A stretch of DNA of 64,000 nt from Nonomuraea guangzhouensis (GCF_019396345.1 NZ_JAHKRM010000004.1:186001-250000), one strand, 5' to 3'. Shown: positions 32,339-41,514, numbered from the stretch's first letter. Translations and numbers: made by a program. Notes: generated by a model from the sequence alone, not told the origin.

Positions 32339-33391
32339 TCAGGTCATTACTTCAAGTGAGCGCGCCTCCGCGCCGGGCTCGGCGAAGGCCAGCAGGGCCA
32401 TCCCCTCCTCCTCCAGCACCTCGGGTGAGACCGGGGTGAAGGGCGTGATGAGCAGTTTGGCCTTCCTGCCCGTGCGCTTGATCTGCCAGGTTCCGGCCAC
32501 GAAGCCGTCGACCAGGTAGGTGGCGCGGACGCGCAGGTTCTTGGTGACGACCTGGCCGCGGTACGCCTCGGGCAGCACGCGGGTGCGGTCGGCGTGGCCG
32601 AGCATCAGGTTGTCGAAGTCGGGCAGGAACCTGACCGGCGCCGGCATGTCCCCCTCCGGCCTGGGGGCCTCGGGCAGGTCGAACAGCTCCTTGCCGTGCT
32701 CGTCCACCAGCACCTCCAGCCGGTCGCGCATGCCGTTCAGTACGCTCTTGAGCCCGGTCAGCCCCGACCACGTCTGCATGTCGGCGGCGGTGGCCGGCCC
32801 GAACGCGGCCAGGTACCGCTCGACGAACGTCCCGAGGTCCGGATCGGCGGCGAGCTCGATGCCCGGCAGGGCGAAGGCGGACTCGCGCGGGAAGCTCCAC
32901 GGGTCCTCGGTCGGCACCATGATCAGCGGGACGAGCATGCGCACCGCGTAGCCGAGCGCCCGGTCGTAGGCGCCGGGGAACTCGTTCTCCAGCCGTGGCC
33001 GCAGCTCGTTGAAGGTGTGCGGCCCCTCGGCCAGCAGCCGCTCCGCCACCGCCGCGACGGCGTCGAAGTCGACCTCGGGGAAGCGGCGTGCCGCGCCGGC
33101 GAGCAGGGGGTGCAAGAGGGGACGGAACGCGGCGAAGTCCACCGCGGTCACCAGGTGCAGGGTGGCCCGCATCATGGTGGCGCGTACCAGCGTGCGCGCG
33201 CGCAGCGCCGCGTGCAGGTCATCGCGGGCGAACCCGTCCAGCCGGGTCCACATTCCGAGGTACGGGGGGCGGGGCTCCTGCGCCTGGAGGCCGGCGAGGC
33301 GATGCACAACGCTGGTCACGCCGCCCTGGTGGCGCCGCAAAAGATGCTGCCGGGCCAGGGTGGCCCGGTTGAGTTCCCTCAGGGTGAGCAT
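32339..33391 (-). CDS. HTH_42-type winged-helix DNA-binding protein
   Basis: 350 residues from ATG 33391 (MLTLRELNRATLARQHLL), a standard start for this family, with RLAGLQAQEPRPPYLGMW, RATMMRATLHLV and RFLPDFDNLMLGHADRTRVL. It is a paralogue of the protein at 9727. DNA-repair or DNA-protection roles are known for some members only. Its start lies just 9 bp from the start of the divergent PLP-enzyme gene, so their control regions must overlap the coding sequence. Confidence 0.8.
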   Translation of the reverse strand: MLTLRELNRATLARQHLLRRHQGGVTSVVHRLAGLQAQEPRPPYLGMWTRLDGFARDDLHAALRARTLVRATMMRATLHLVTAVDFAAFRPLLHPLLAGAARRFPEVDFDAVAAVAERLLAEGPHTFNELRPRLENEFPGAYDRALGYAVRMLVPLIMVPTEDPWSFPRESAFALPGIELAADPDLGTFVERYLAAFGPATAADMQTWSGLTGLKSVLNGMRDRLEVLVDEHGKELFDLPEAPRPEGDMPAPVRFLPDFDNLMLGHADRTRVLPEAYRGQVVTKNLRVRATYLVDGFVAGTWQIKRTGRKAKLLITPFTPVSPEVLEEEGMALLAFAEPGAEARSLEVMT

Positions 33392-33400
33392 GAACACATC

Positions 33401-34615
33401 ATGCCCTTTGCTACTAAATTTCCGGTTCAATCAGTGCGGGCGACCTACCCCGCGCTGGACGACGGTCATGCCTACCTCGACGGCGCGGCGGGCACCCAGA
33501 CACCCCAGTCGGTCATCGACGCCATCGTGGCCGCCTACCGCACGGGCATCGGCAACGTGGGCGGCGCCTTCGAGGCCAGCCATCGCTCCGACGAGATCGT
33601 GGCGGCCTGTCGCGCGGCCGTGGCCGACCTGGTCGGCGGGCGTCCGGACGGGGTGATCCTGGGGCCGAACATGACCACGCTCACCTACCGCTTGGCCGGG
33701 GCGATCGCCAAGGATTGGGGTCCCGGCGACGAGGTGGTGGTGTCGCGGCTGGACCATGACGCCAACGTCCGGCCTTGGACGCAGGTCGCGGCGCGGGCCG
33801 GGGCGACGGTCCGCTGGGCCGAGGTGGACCCGGCGACCGGGGAACTGCCGGTGGAGCAGTACGCGGACCTGATCGGCGAGCGCACCCGGCTGGTGGCGGT
33901 GAGCGCCGCCAGCAACGTGCTGGGCACCCGGCCGGACGTGACCGCGATCACCGCGCTGGCGCACGAGGCGGGGGCGCTGACCTACGTGGACGGGGTGCAC
34001 GCCAGCGCGCACGGCCCCATGGACATGGTGGCGCTGGGCGCCGACTTCTACGCCACCAGCGCCTACAAGTGGGCGGGCCCGCACATCGGCGCGGTCGTCG
34101 CCGACCCGGCGCTGCTGGAGACGATCAGACCGGACAAGCTGGCCTCCTCCCTCGACACGGTGCCCGAGCGGTTCGAGACGGGCACGTCCGCCTTCGCCGA
34201 TCTGGCCGGGGTGACGGCCGCCGTGAACCACCTGGCCAAGATGGTCCCGGGCACGGGCACCCGCAGGGAACGGCTGATGACCTCGTTGTCGGCCGCGGAG
34301 TCGTACGAGCTGGAGCTGTTCGCCGTGCTGCTCGAGGGCCTGGAGTCGATGCCGCACGTCACCCTGTACGGCAAGCCCGCCCGGCGCACCGCGACCGCCT
34401 ACTTCACCGTCGCCGGGCATACCCCTCGCCAGGTGGCGGAGGCGCTGGCCGCGCGCGGCGTGAACGTGTGGAACGGCCACAGCTACGCCTGGGAGCTCAC
34501 CGGCGCGCTGGGCATCCGCGACTCCGGCAGCGCGGTGCGCGCCGGGCTGGTGCACTACAACGACTCTTCGGACGTCGACCGGCTGCTGCAGGGAGTGGCC
34601 CGCCTCCAGGCGTGA
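33401..34615 (+). CDS. cysteine desulfurase-like class V aminotransferase
   Basis: 404 residues from ATG 33401. Typical features are YPALDDGHAYLDGAAGTQTP at ~15-34, the PLP-contacting DHDANVRPW and Lys in TSAYKWAGPH, and C-terminal GLVHYNDSSDVDRLL. It belongs to the cysteine-desulfurase-like subgroup (TIGR01976-like). Whether it desulfurates cysteine or acts on another amino acid is unknown. No SufU/IscU partner is adjacent. Confidence 0.8.
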   Translation: MPFATKFPVQSVRATYPALDDGHAYLDGAAGTQTPQSVIDAIVAAYRTGIGNVGGAFEASHRSDEIVAACRAAVADLVGGRPDGVILGPNMTTLTYRLAGAIAKDWGPGDEVVVSRLDHDANVRPWTQVAARAGATVRWAEVDPATGELPVEQYADLIGERTRLVAVSAASNVLGTRPDVTAITALAHEAGALTYVDGVHASAHGPMDMVALGADFYATSAYKWAGPHIGAVVADPALLETIRPDKLASSLDTVPERFETGTSAFADLAGVTAAVNHLAKMVPGTGTRRERLMTSLSAAESYELELFAVLLEGLESMPHVTLYGKPARRTATAYFTVAGHTPRQVAEALAARGVNVWNGHSYAWELTGALGIRDSGSAVRAGLVHYNDSSDVDRLLQGVARLQA

Positions 34616-34637
34616 CCTCGGAGGCTAAGATCGCCGG

Positions 34638-35609
34638 GTGAGCCTGCCCGCCGTGCCGGGCCTGCCGACCACGCTCGTCGAGCCGGCCCGCGACCCCTAC
34701 CACGTCTACCTCGACTCGCTGACCAGCCCCGAGTCACGCCGTACGATGCGCGGCTGCCTCGATCGGCTGGCCCGGCTGCTCACCGGCGACGAGACGGCCA
34801 GCGGCGCGGGACAGCCGTGGCATCTGCTGCGCTACGAGCACACGGTGCGCATCCGCACCCTGCTGACCGATCAGGGCTGGTCGGCGGCCTACGTCAACAA
34901 GCACCTGGTCGCGCTGCGCCGGGTGCTGAAGGAGGCGTGGCGGCTCGGGCAGAGCAGCGCGGAGGACTACGCGCGCGCCTCCGACCTGGCCCCGGTACGC
35001 CAGAGCCGCCTGCCCACCGGCCACCACGTGCCGCCGGAGGTCGTGGGAGCGGCCCTGTCGGCCTGCGACGACTCGCCCGCCGGGATCCGCGACGCGGCGC
35101 TGATCGCGGTGCTCTACTCCACCGGCTGCCGCCGCGCCGAGATCGGCGGGCTGTCGCTGTCCGACTACGACCCGGGCGCCCGCTCCCTCCGGGTCCGCGG
35201 CAAGCGCGACAAGGAGCGGCTGGTCTACCTGACCACCGACGCTATCGGGCTGGTCGAGCGGTGGCTGGCGGTGCGCGGCGGCGGGGCGGGCGCGCTGTTC
35301 AGCCCGATCAGCAGGATGGGCCGGGTACGCCTGCGCGACGGCCGGCCGGTCGGACTGACCGGGCAGGGCATCGCCGACATCCTGGCCAGGCGGCTGGGTG
35401 AGGCCGGGGCGTCCCGGCGTACGGCGCACGACTTCCGCCGCACCTTCATCGGCGAGCTGCTGGACGCGGGCGTCGACCTGGCCACCGCCCAGGCCCTGGT
35501 CGGCCACTCGTCTCCGGCGACCACGGCCCGCTATGACCGCCGCCCGGAGAAGACCCGCCGCGAGGCCGTCGACCGCATCCGCCTACCGGCCGCCCGTCCG
35601 CTCGCCTGA
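34638..35609 (+). CDS. tyrosine recombinase/integrase
   Basis: 323 residues with a SAM-like N-terminal DNA-binding domain (about 15-115) and a catalytic domain containing the tetrad: Arg in STGCRRAEI, Lys in GKRDKERLVYL, HDFRR, GHSS and Tyr in TTARYDRR. It is complete and could be active, either a chromosomal XerC/D-like enzyme or an orphan integrase. No att site, tRNA or excisionase gene is seen nearby, and the next gene is convergent with a 27-bp overlap. Confidence 0.85.
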   Translation: MSLPAVPGLPTTLVEPARDPYHVYLDSLTSPESRRTMRGCLDRLARLLTGDETASGAGQPWHLLRYEHTVRIRTLLTDQGWSAAYVNKHLVALRRVLKEAWRLGQSSAEDYARASDLAPVRQSRLPTGHHVPPEVVGAALSACDDSPAGIRDAALIAVLYSTGCRRAEIGGLSLSDYDPGARSLRVRGKRDKERLVYLTTDAIGLVERWLAVRGGGAGALFSPISRMGRVRLRDGRPVGLTGQGIADILARRLGEAGASRRTAHDFRRTFIGELLDAGVDLATAQALVGHSSPATTARYDRRPEKTRREAVDRIRLPAARPLA

Positions 35610-37574
35610 CCCTGCGGTGAAGACATCGAGCGGCAGCGGCCGGGAGTGCACCACGTCCAGCCGGGAGACCGCGCGGGTGAGCGCGACGTACAGGCGGTTG
35701 AGTCCCCGGGCCTCGGCCTCGACGATGGCGGCGGGCTCGGCCAGCACCACATGGTCGTACTCCAGGCCCTTGGCCATCGAGGCGGGCACCACGCTCAGCC
35801 GCTCGCCGAGGTCGAGGCCGCCGTTCCACAGGGCGTCGGTCAGCGGGCCGGCGTCGGCGTCGGCCGCGATCACGCCGATCGACCCCTCGAAGGTCAGCGC
35901 CTCACGGGTGACCGCGACGACCCCCTTCTCCAGCTCGGTCACCCGGGTGACGAGCAGCCTGCCGTCATTGCGGTACGACCTGGTGGCGGGCACGTCCACG
36001 TCGAGCGCCGCCAGCAGCCGGTTGGCCGGCCCGACCACCACGGCGGGCACCCTGAACCCCGTCGTCAGCGCGACGACCCCGGCCGCCGGCTTGCCGAGCA
36101 GTTCCAGGTGCCGCGGCCAGGACGCGGCCGCCCACGGCGTGGTGCCCTGAGCCAGATCGCCGAGCACGGTGATCGAGCCGTGCTCGCTGCGCCTGGCCAC
36201 CGCCCTGCACTGCATCGGCGACAGGTCCTGCGCCTCGTCCACGATGACGTGGCCGTAGCCGCGCGGCCGTTCCAGCAGCCCGGCGATCTCGTCGAGCAGC
36301 ACCAGGTCGGCCTCGGACCACTTGGCGCTCCTGTAGCCGCGCGGCGGCCGGGCCCAGGTGATGGCCGCCCGCTCGTCGGCCGTCAGGATCGGGGCGGCCG
36401 GTCCCGGGTCGCTCAGCAGGGCGCACAGGAGCTCCTCCGGGTGGACGGCCGGCCAGATCTCGTCCAGGAACGGCGTGAGCGCCTTGCCGATCTTGCGGGT
36501 CCAGACGGCGTTGCCGGTCCGGCCGCGCAGCTCGGCCTGGCGCCGCATCAGCTCGGTGATCCTGGCGCGCACCCGTTCACGCCCGATCGCGTACGGCATG
36601 CCGTCGCGCCGGGTGTCGTCGACGATGCGGCGCAGCTCGTCCTCACCGACCCGCCACCGATAGGAGCCGTCGGCAACGGAGACGGGCTCGACCGGCTTGC
36701 TTATGCGCCCGTAGAGGATCTTGCGCAGCACCTCGGCCATCCGCGCGTCGTGCTTGACCAGCGCGGCGGCCGGGCTGTCCGTGGCCGTGACCGCGACCGT
36801 GCCCAGCAGCCGCTCCAGCGTGGTCTGCTCGACGTCGACCTCGCCCAGCGCGGGCAGCACGGCCGAGATGTAGCCGAGGAAGGCCCGGTTGGGGCCCAGC
36901 ACCAGCACCCCCGAGCGCTCCAGCCGCTGCCGGTGCGCGTACAGCAGAAACGCCGCCCGGTGCAGGCCGACGGCCGTCTTGCCGGTGCCGGGCGCGCCCT
37001 GCACGCAGATCGACTCCTCCAGCCCGGCACGGACCAGGTCGTCCTGCTCGGGCTGGATGGTGGCGACGATGTCGCGCATCGGGCCGACGCGGGGCCGTTC
37101 GATCTCGGCGGCCAGGATCCGGCTCTCGGTCTGCTCGCCTTGGGCGAGCCGTTCGTCCTCGAAGGAGGTGAGTGTGGTGCCGGCCCAGCCGAACCGGCGA
37201 CGCACCTCGACGCCCAGGGGGTCGCGGGCGCTGGCCCGGTAGAAGGCCCGCGAGACGGGCGCCCGCCAGTCGATGACGACCGGCGGGCCGCCGTGCTCAC
37301 CCGTGATGTGCCGCCGGCCGATGTGGTAGCTGCGCCCCTGGTGTTCGGCGGAGTCGCCGCCGAAGTCGAGCCGGCCGAAGAACGGCGGCCCTTCCGGCTC
37401 CTCGCTCAGCTCCTTGGCCAGGCTCTTGAGATGGCGGCCGAGCCGTTCGGCGCTGTAGCGGTCGCCCGCCACGCTCTCGCCGACGATCACGTTGTCCCGG
37501 GCCGCGTCGAGCATCCTGCGCAGCCCGGCTCCGCACTGTTCGACGTATCGTCTCTCCTCGTCGAGCGTGGCCAT
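35583..37574 (-). CDS. HelD-type UvrD/Rep superfamily helicase
   Basis: 663 residues. Walker A is GAPGTGKT at 193-200, Walker B HVIVDEAQDLSPMQ, and motif VI LNRLYVALTRAVSRLDVVHS. The N-terminal ~180 residues (LDEERRYVEQ, FGRLDFG, VIDWRAPVSRAFYRA) are characteristic of HelD, which removes or recycles RNA polymerase from DNA; some members give rifamycin tolerance. No recognizable rifamycin-associated element is upstream; instead a TetR-type operator lies 10 bp from the start. Control by the divergent TetR gene is therefore likely. Confidence 0.88.
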   Translation of the reverse strand: MATLDEERRYVEQCGAGLRRMLDAARDNVIVGESVAGDRYSAERLGRHLKSLAKELSEEPEGPPFFGRLDFGGDSAEHQGRSYHIGRRHITGEHGGPPVVIDWRAPVSRAFYRASARDPLGVEVRRRFGWAGTTLTSFEDERLAQGEQTESRILAAEIERPRVGPMRDIVATIQPEQDDLVRAGLEESICVQGAPGTGKTAVGLHRAAFLLYAHRQRLERSGVLVLGPNRAFLGYISAVLPALGEVDVEQTTLERLLGTVAVTATDSPAAALVKHDARMAEVLRKILYGRISKPVEPVSVADGSYRWRVGEDELRRIVDDTRRDGMPYAIGRERVRARITELMRRQAELRGRTGNAVWTRKIGKALTPFLDEIWPAVHPEELLCALLSDPGPAAPILTADERAAITWARPPRGYRSAKWSEADLVLLDEIAGLLERPRGYGHVIVDEAQDLSPMQCRAVARRSEHGSITVLGDLAQGTTPWAAASWPRHLELLGKPAAGVVALTTGFRVPAVVVGPANRLLAALDVDVPATRSYRNDGRLLVTRVTELEKGVVAVTREALTFEGSIGVIAADADAGPLTDALWNGGLDLGERLSVVPASMAKGLEYDHVVLAEPAAIVEAEARGLNRLYVALTRAVSRLDVVHSRPLPLDVFTAGSGERTGGR

Positions 37575-37584
37575 CCGACCTCCA

Positions 37585-37616
37585 GTTAACTCGGTTAATA
37601 CTTTAACCAGGTTAAC
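37585..37616. promoter_or_regulatory. TetR-type operator (inverted repeat)
   Basis: Arms GTTAACTCGGTTAA (37585-37598) and TTAACCAGGTTAAC (37603-37616) are inverted repeats matching at 12 of 14 positions around a TACT spacer. They lie between the divergent helicase and TetR genes and would overlap both promoters. Confidence 0.8.
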
Positions 37617-37635
37617 ACTTTGTTAGAGTGGGCTC

Positions 37636-38247
37636 ATGACAGGACTCCGGCAGTTGCACAGGGAACAGGTGCGCGACGCCATCTCCGCAGCGGCCATCTC
37701 GCTCTTCCTGGCGCGTGGTTTCGACGAGGTTCCGGTCACCGAGATCGCCGCCGCCGCGCGGGTGTCGAAGCCGACGCTGTTCAAGTACTTCCCGGCCAAG
37801 GAGGACCTCGTCCTGCACCGCATCAGCGACCACCAGGGCGAGTTCGCGCGGGTGGTGCGGCAGCGCGCCGCGGGCGAGCACCCGCTGACGGCGCTGCACC
37901 GGCACTTTCTCGACGCCCTGGCCCGGCACGACCCGGTCACCGGGCTGAACGACCAGCCGGAGGTGCTGGCCTTCCGCCGCCTGGCGTTCGACACGCCCAG
38001 CGTGGCCGCCCGCCTGCTGCACTTCATGGCGATGGACGAGGACGCCCTGACCGCCGCGCTCGCCGAGGCCCCGGAGATCCCCGACGCCCTCACCGCCTCG
38101 CTGCTGGCGGCGCAGGTGCTGGCCGCGCACCGGGTGCTGGCCAAGCACAACTGGCAGGCCCTGGCCGACGGGCGCACGCTGGCGGAGGTCGAGCCGGCGG
38201 CCGTACGCCGCGCCGACCGCGCCTTCGCCCTGCTGCGCCACGATTGA
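37636..38247 (+). CDS. TetR/AcrR-family regulator
   Basis: 203 residues. The helix-turn-helix (ISAAAISLFLARGFDEVPVT, then RVSKPTLFKYFPAKEDLVLHR) is followed by a helical ligand domain sharing DP-TGLND-P with the regulator at 1393. It probably represses the divergent HelD-like gene and itself through the inverted repeat at 37585-37616. The lyase gene begins 31 bp downstream and may be co-transcribed. Confidence 0.85.
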   Translation: MTGLRQLHREQVRDAISAAAISLFLARGFDEVPVTEIAAAARVSKPTLFKYFPAKEDLVLHRISDHQGEFARVVRQRAAGEHPLTALHRHFLDALARHDPVTGLNDQPEVLAFRRLAFDTPSVAARLLHFMAMDEDALTAALAEAPEIPDALTASLLAAQVLAAHRVLAKHNWQALADGRTLAEVEPAAVRRADRAFALLRHD

Positions 38248-38278
38248 GAAGCGACATGCCACACCTCTGAGGAGCGAC

Positions 38279-40138
38279 ATGCCCAATCCCGAACCGGCCC
38301 TCGAAACGGCTCTCGCGACGGCCAGGGCCCGGCTGCTGCACGAGCTGCTGGACTCCGCCTCCGGCACCACCGCCATCGGCGCGGCCTCCGGCCTGGCCGG
38401 GCCCAGCCCCCTGGCGGACGGGCCCGGCGCCGACGGCACGTGGCCGGACCTCGACTACGCCGACCGGGGCGACGGCCGGAACTGGGCACCGCTGGAACAC
38501 CTGTCCAGAACCCTCACCCTGGCGCTCTCCGAACCGCACCGGCCCACCGCGCTCCCCGCCCTCGACGCCTGGCGCCGCCACGCCCCGCGCAGCGCCAACT
38601 GGTGGTACAACGAGATCGCCGCGCCGCAACTGGCCGGCGACGCCCTCCTGCTGCTCGCCGACCGGCTCGGCCCGGCCGAACGGGCGGCCTGGGGCGCCTG
38701 GCTCGCCGGCTGCGCGGGCCCCGGCGAGATGACCGGCCAGAACCTCGTCTGGACCCAGGCGGTCGTGCTCCGCCACGGCCTGCTGGTGAACGACGCCGGC
38801 CTGGTCGCCTCGGCGGTGGCGCGGATGTCGACGACCCTGCGGGCGACCCGCGGCGAGGGGATACAGGACGACTTCAGCTTCCACCAGCACGGCGCCCAGC
38901 TCTACTCCGGCGGCTACGGCTTCGCGCTGGCCGCCGACCTGGGCCTGTGGATCTATGTCGTGTACGGCACGCCGTGGGCGTTCGGTAGGGCCGAGGTGGG
39001 CTTCTTCACCGATTTCCTGCTGGACGGCCTGCAATGGGCGATGCACGGAGGCGTCTTCGACTTCACCACCATGGGCCGCAACATCACCCGCGCGGACGCC
39101 CACCGGCCCACCGCAGACCTGCGGACCGCGATCCGCCGCCTGCGCGCGGCCGGCGCGCCTCGGCAGGACGAACTGGCGGCCTTCGAACGGCACCTGGCCG
39201 AGGCCGAAGCCGGGCGGGCCGCCGCCGGACCCGTCGGCTGTCGCTATTACCCGCGTTCGGACTATCTCGTGCATCGGCGGCCCGGCTGGTCGGTGTCGGT
39301 GCGCATGTCGTCGAGCCGTACCGCGCCCACCGAGAGCATGAACGGCGAGAACCTGCGTGGCCGCCACCTCGGCGACGGCGTCGCCCCCATCCGGATCGGC
39401 GACGGGCCGCAGGACGGCTACCGGGCGGTCATCCCGCTGTGGGACTGGGCCCGGCTGCCGGGGGTGACCGCCGAGCAGCCGCCCGGCCCGGCCGCGCTCC
39501 TCCCCCGCCCCAACGACCGGCACGGCGCCTCACCGGACGTGGGCGGCTGGACGGACGGCCGCCACGGCATCGCCGTGATGCGGCTGGCGGGGACCGACCG
39601 GATCGCGGACGGGTGGAAGGCGTGGTTCTGCTTCGACGACGTGTTCGTCGCGCTCGGCGCCGGGATCACCGCCCCGTCGGCGGCGCACCCGGTGGTGACG
39701 ACGATCGACCAGCGCCTGGCGGCCGGCCCGGTGACGACGGGCCGCTATGCGCATCATGGGCGGATCGGTTACGTGCCGCTGTCCGATCGGGAGCCGACGG
39801 GTCAGGCGGCCGGCCGCCCGGCTTCGGAGCTGTGGACGCGGGTGGAGCGCCGCACCGGTAGCTGGTCGGACATCACCGCGACCGGGTCCACCGAGCCGCT
39901 GACCGCCAGGGTGTTCGCCGTCGGCTTCGACCACGGCCCGCGGCCGGACGGCGCCACGTACGCGTGCCTGGTCCTGCCCGGAGCCGACGCGGCGGCCACG
40001 GACGCGCGCTGGGCGGATCCCGGCGTCACCGTGCTGTCCAACACTCCCCTGCTGCAGGCGGTCCACTGCGAGCGCAGCGGCATCACCCTCACCGCCCGCC
40101 ACGACGGGCACGGGCTGGTCTTCACCGTCGGGAGCTGA
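38279..40138 (+). CDS. polysaccharide lyase family 8-like protein without signal peptide
   Basis: 619 residues. The PL8 catalytic neighbourhood is visible: NWWYNEIAAP at 107-116, TGQNLVWTQAVVLRHGLL (Asn155), DDFSFHQHGAQLYSGGYG at 197-214 (His204, Tyr213) and NGENLRGRHLGDG in the central domain. Family members cut hyaluronan, chondroitin or xanthan by beta-elimination outside the cell. Here the N-terminus (MPNPEPALETALATARARLL) shows no signal peptide, so the enzyme may act on imported oligosaccharides or leave by another route. AGGAGCGAC precedes the ATG. Confidence 0.75.
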   Translation: MPNPEPALETALATARARLLHELLDSASGTTAIGAASGLAGPSPLADGPGADGTWPDLDYADRGDGRNWAPLEHLSRTLTLALSEPHRPTALPALDAWRRHAPRSANWWYNEIAAPQLAGDALLLLADRLGPAERAAWGAWLAGCAGPGEMTGQNLVWTQAVVLRHGLLVNDAGLVASAVARMSTTLRATRGEGIQDDFSFHQHGAQLYSGGYGFALAADLGLWIYVVYGTPWAFGRAEVGFFTDFLLDGLQWAMHGGVFDFTTMGRNITRADAHRPTADLRTAIRRLRAAGAPRQDELAAFERHLAEAEAGRAAAGPVGCRYYPRSDYLVHRRPGWSVSVRMSSSRTAPTESMNGENLRGRHLGDGVAPIRIGDGPQDGYRAVIPLWDWARLPGVTAEQPPGPAALLPRPNDRHGASPDVGGWTDGRHGIAVMRLAGTDRIADGWKAWFCFDDVFVALGAGITAPSAAHPVVTTIDQRLAAGPVTTGRYAHHGRIGYVPLSDREPTGQAAGRPASELWTRVERRTGSWSDITATGSTEPLTARVFAVGFDHGPRPDGATYACLVLPGADAAATDARWADPGVTVLSNTPLLQAVHCERSGITLTARHDGHGLVFTVGS

Positions 40139-40148
40139 TGTTTACTTC

Positions 40149-40168
40149 GCTATATCGTTCGATATAGC
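40149..40168. promoter_or_regulatory. PadR operator palindrome
   Basis: GCTATATCGTTCGATATAGC has perfect 9-bp arms around a TT centre and ends 9 bp before the PadR start. AT-rich palindromes of this type are typical PadR sites, so autorepression is likely. Confidence 0.85.
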
Positions 40169-40177
40169 ATCCGAGCC

Positions 40178-40702
40178 ATGATGAACGCACGCCGCGCGCC
40201 CGGCGGAGGCGGTGTCGGGCCCACCGGGCGCTTCTTCGGGCCGGGTGAGCTGCGCCTGGCCATCCTCGCCCTGCTCGCCGAGCAGCCCGGCCACGGCTAC
40301 CAGGTGATGAACCGCCTCGCCGACCGGTTCAACGGGACGTACGAGCCCAGCGCGGGCTCCATCTACCCGACGCTGCAGTTGCTGGAGGACGAGGGCCTCG
40401 TCCGGATCGAGGCGGACGAGGGCCGCAAGGTGCACCACATCACCGAGGCGGGCCTGGGCGTGGTCGGCGAGCAGGCCGAGGAGATCGACCGGCTCTGGGC
40501 GCGGGCGGCCAGCCGCAGTGAGTGGGGGATGTTCCGCGAGCCCGAGGCGGCCGAGATCATCGGCCCCGCTCTGCGCCTGGTCAAGGCCGCGGTCAAGACA
40601 CTCGCCCACGCGCACGGAGACCCCCGGGTCGTCGACGAGATCCAAACGATCTTCATCGAGGCCCGTCGCAGGATCGAGCAGCTGGACCCCCGCCGCCACT
40701 GA
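40178..40702 (+). CDS. PadR-family regulator
   Basis: 174 residues. The winged helix (LRLAILALLAEQPGHGYQVM, SAGSIYPTLQLLEDEGLVR) is the PadR hallmark, followed by a C-terminal helix pair for dimerization. It lies 32 bp upstream of a siderophore-interacting-type flavoprotein gene on the same strand and is probably in one operon with it, controlled from the palindrome at 40149-40168. Confidence 0.85.
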   Translation: MMNARRAPGGGGVGPTGRFFGPGELRLAILALLAEQPGHGYQVMNRLADRFNGTYEPSAGSIYPTLQLLEDEGLVRIEADEGRKVHHITEAGLGVVGEQAEEIDRLWARAASRSEWGMFREPEAAEIIGPALRLVKAAVKTLAHAHGDPRVVDEIQTIFIEARRRIEQLDPRRH

Positions 40703-40734
40703 CCGCCTACACACATGTGAGGAGCGCTGTTGAC

Positions 40735-41478
40735 GTGAGGACGACCATCACCCACGCACTGCGTGACCGGCTGTTCGTCGTCGGGGAGGTCTTGGAGACC
40801 GAACAGGTGACGCCGCGCATGCGGAAGATCAGAATCGGCGGCGAGGCACTGGCGGGACTGAAATGGACGCCGGGGCAGCACGTCCGGCTGGCGGTCAAGG
40901 ACATCTTCACGGCGCGTGCGTGGTTACGGGGTGAGATCGCCAACGCCCTGCGTACGTACTCGATCTGGCACCACGACCCCACCTGGCACACCATCGAGCT
41001 GATCGGCTTCGACCACGGCGGCGACGGCCCCGGCACGAGCTGGATCAGGAACGCCCGGCCCGGCCAGGAGATCGCCTTCACCAAGCCGGAAGGCAGTCTC
41101 GTCGTACGGCCCGCCCCCTACCATCTGTTCGCCGGCGAGGAGACGGCGTCGGTCGCGTTCGGCGCGATGCTGCGCGCGCTGCCCGAGGGCGAGGTGGTGT
41201 TCGGGGCCGTGGAGGCCGACGGGCCCGGCGACCACCTGGACCTGCCGCGCGACCTCACCCGGGTCTGCCGCGAGGGAGCCTCCGCCGCGAGCTCGGAGCT
41301 GCTGGTGGAGGCCGTCAGGAAGCTCGCCCTGCCGGACGAGCCCGGCGTGGCCTACCTGGCGGGGGAGGCCAGGACGATCCAGGCCGTCCGCGCGCATCTG
41401 GTGCGCGAGCGGGGCTGGCAGCGCGGGGACGTCCGGACGAAGCCCTTCTGGACACCCGGCAAGCGTGGACTCGACTGA
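40735..41478 (+). CDS. siderophore-interacting protein-like ferric reductase
   Basis: About 247 residues from GTG 40735 with GAGGAG at 40719-40724. The FAD-binding RTYSIWHHD motif and a C-terminal NAD(P)-binding half ending in a WTPGKRGLD-like tail match the SIP/ViuB family, which reduces ferric siderophores in the cytosol to release iron. Pairing with a PadR gene is common for this family. No siderophore transporter is adjacent. Confidence 0.82.
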   Translation: MRTTITHALRDRLFVVGEVLETEQVTPRMRKIRIGGEALAGLKWTPGQHVRLAVKDIFTARAWLRGEIANALRTYSIWHHDPTWHTIELIGFDHGGDGPGTSWIRNARPGQEIAFTKPEGSLVVRPAPYHLFAGEETASVAFGAMLRALPEGEVVFGAVEADGPGDHLDLPRDLTRVCREGASAASSELLVEAVRKLALPDEPGVAYLAGEARTIQAVRAHLVRERGWQRGDVRTKPFWTPGKRGLD

Positions 41479-41514
41479 TAAATGCGCATATGGCGGGCGT
41501 GAGATCCTGGGCTG

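Noticed and set aside
34638..35609. Integrated element around the tyrosine recombinase
   Set aside because: No tRNA, att repeat, excisionase or transfer genes nearby; neighbours look chromosomal, so only the gene itself is reported.
35646..37589. 647-codon plus-strand frame
   Set aside because: It is antisense to the HelD-like helicase gene, which has clear Walker motifs; the antisense product has no motif.
37575..37635. Rifamycin-associated element upstream of the helicase
   Set aside because: No GGGGCTTGC-type inverted repeat; the spacer is filled by the GTTAAC-type TetR operator.
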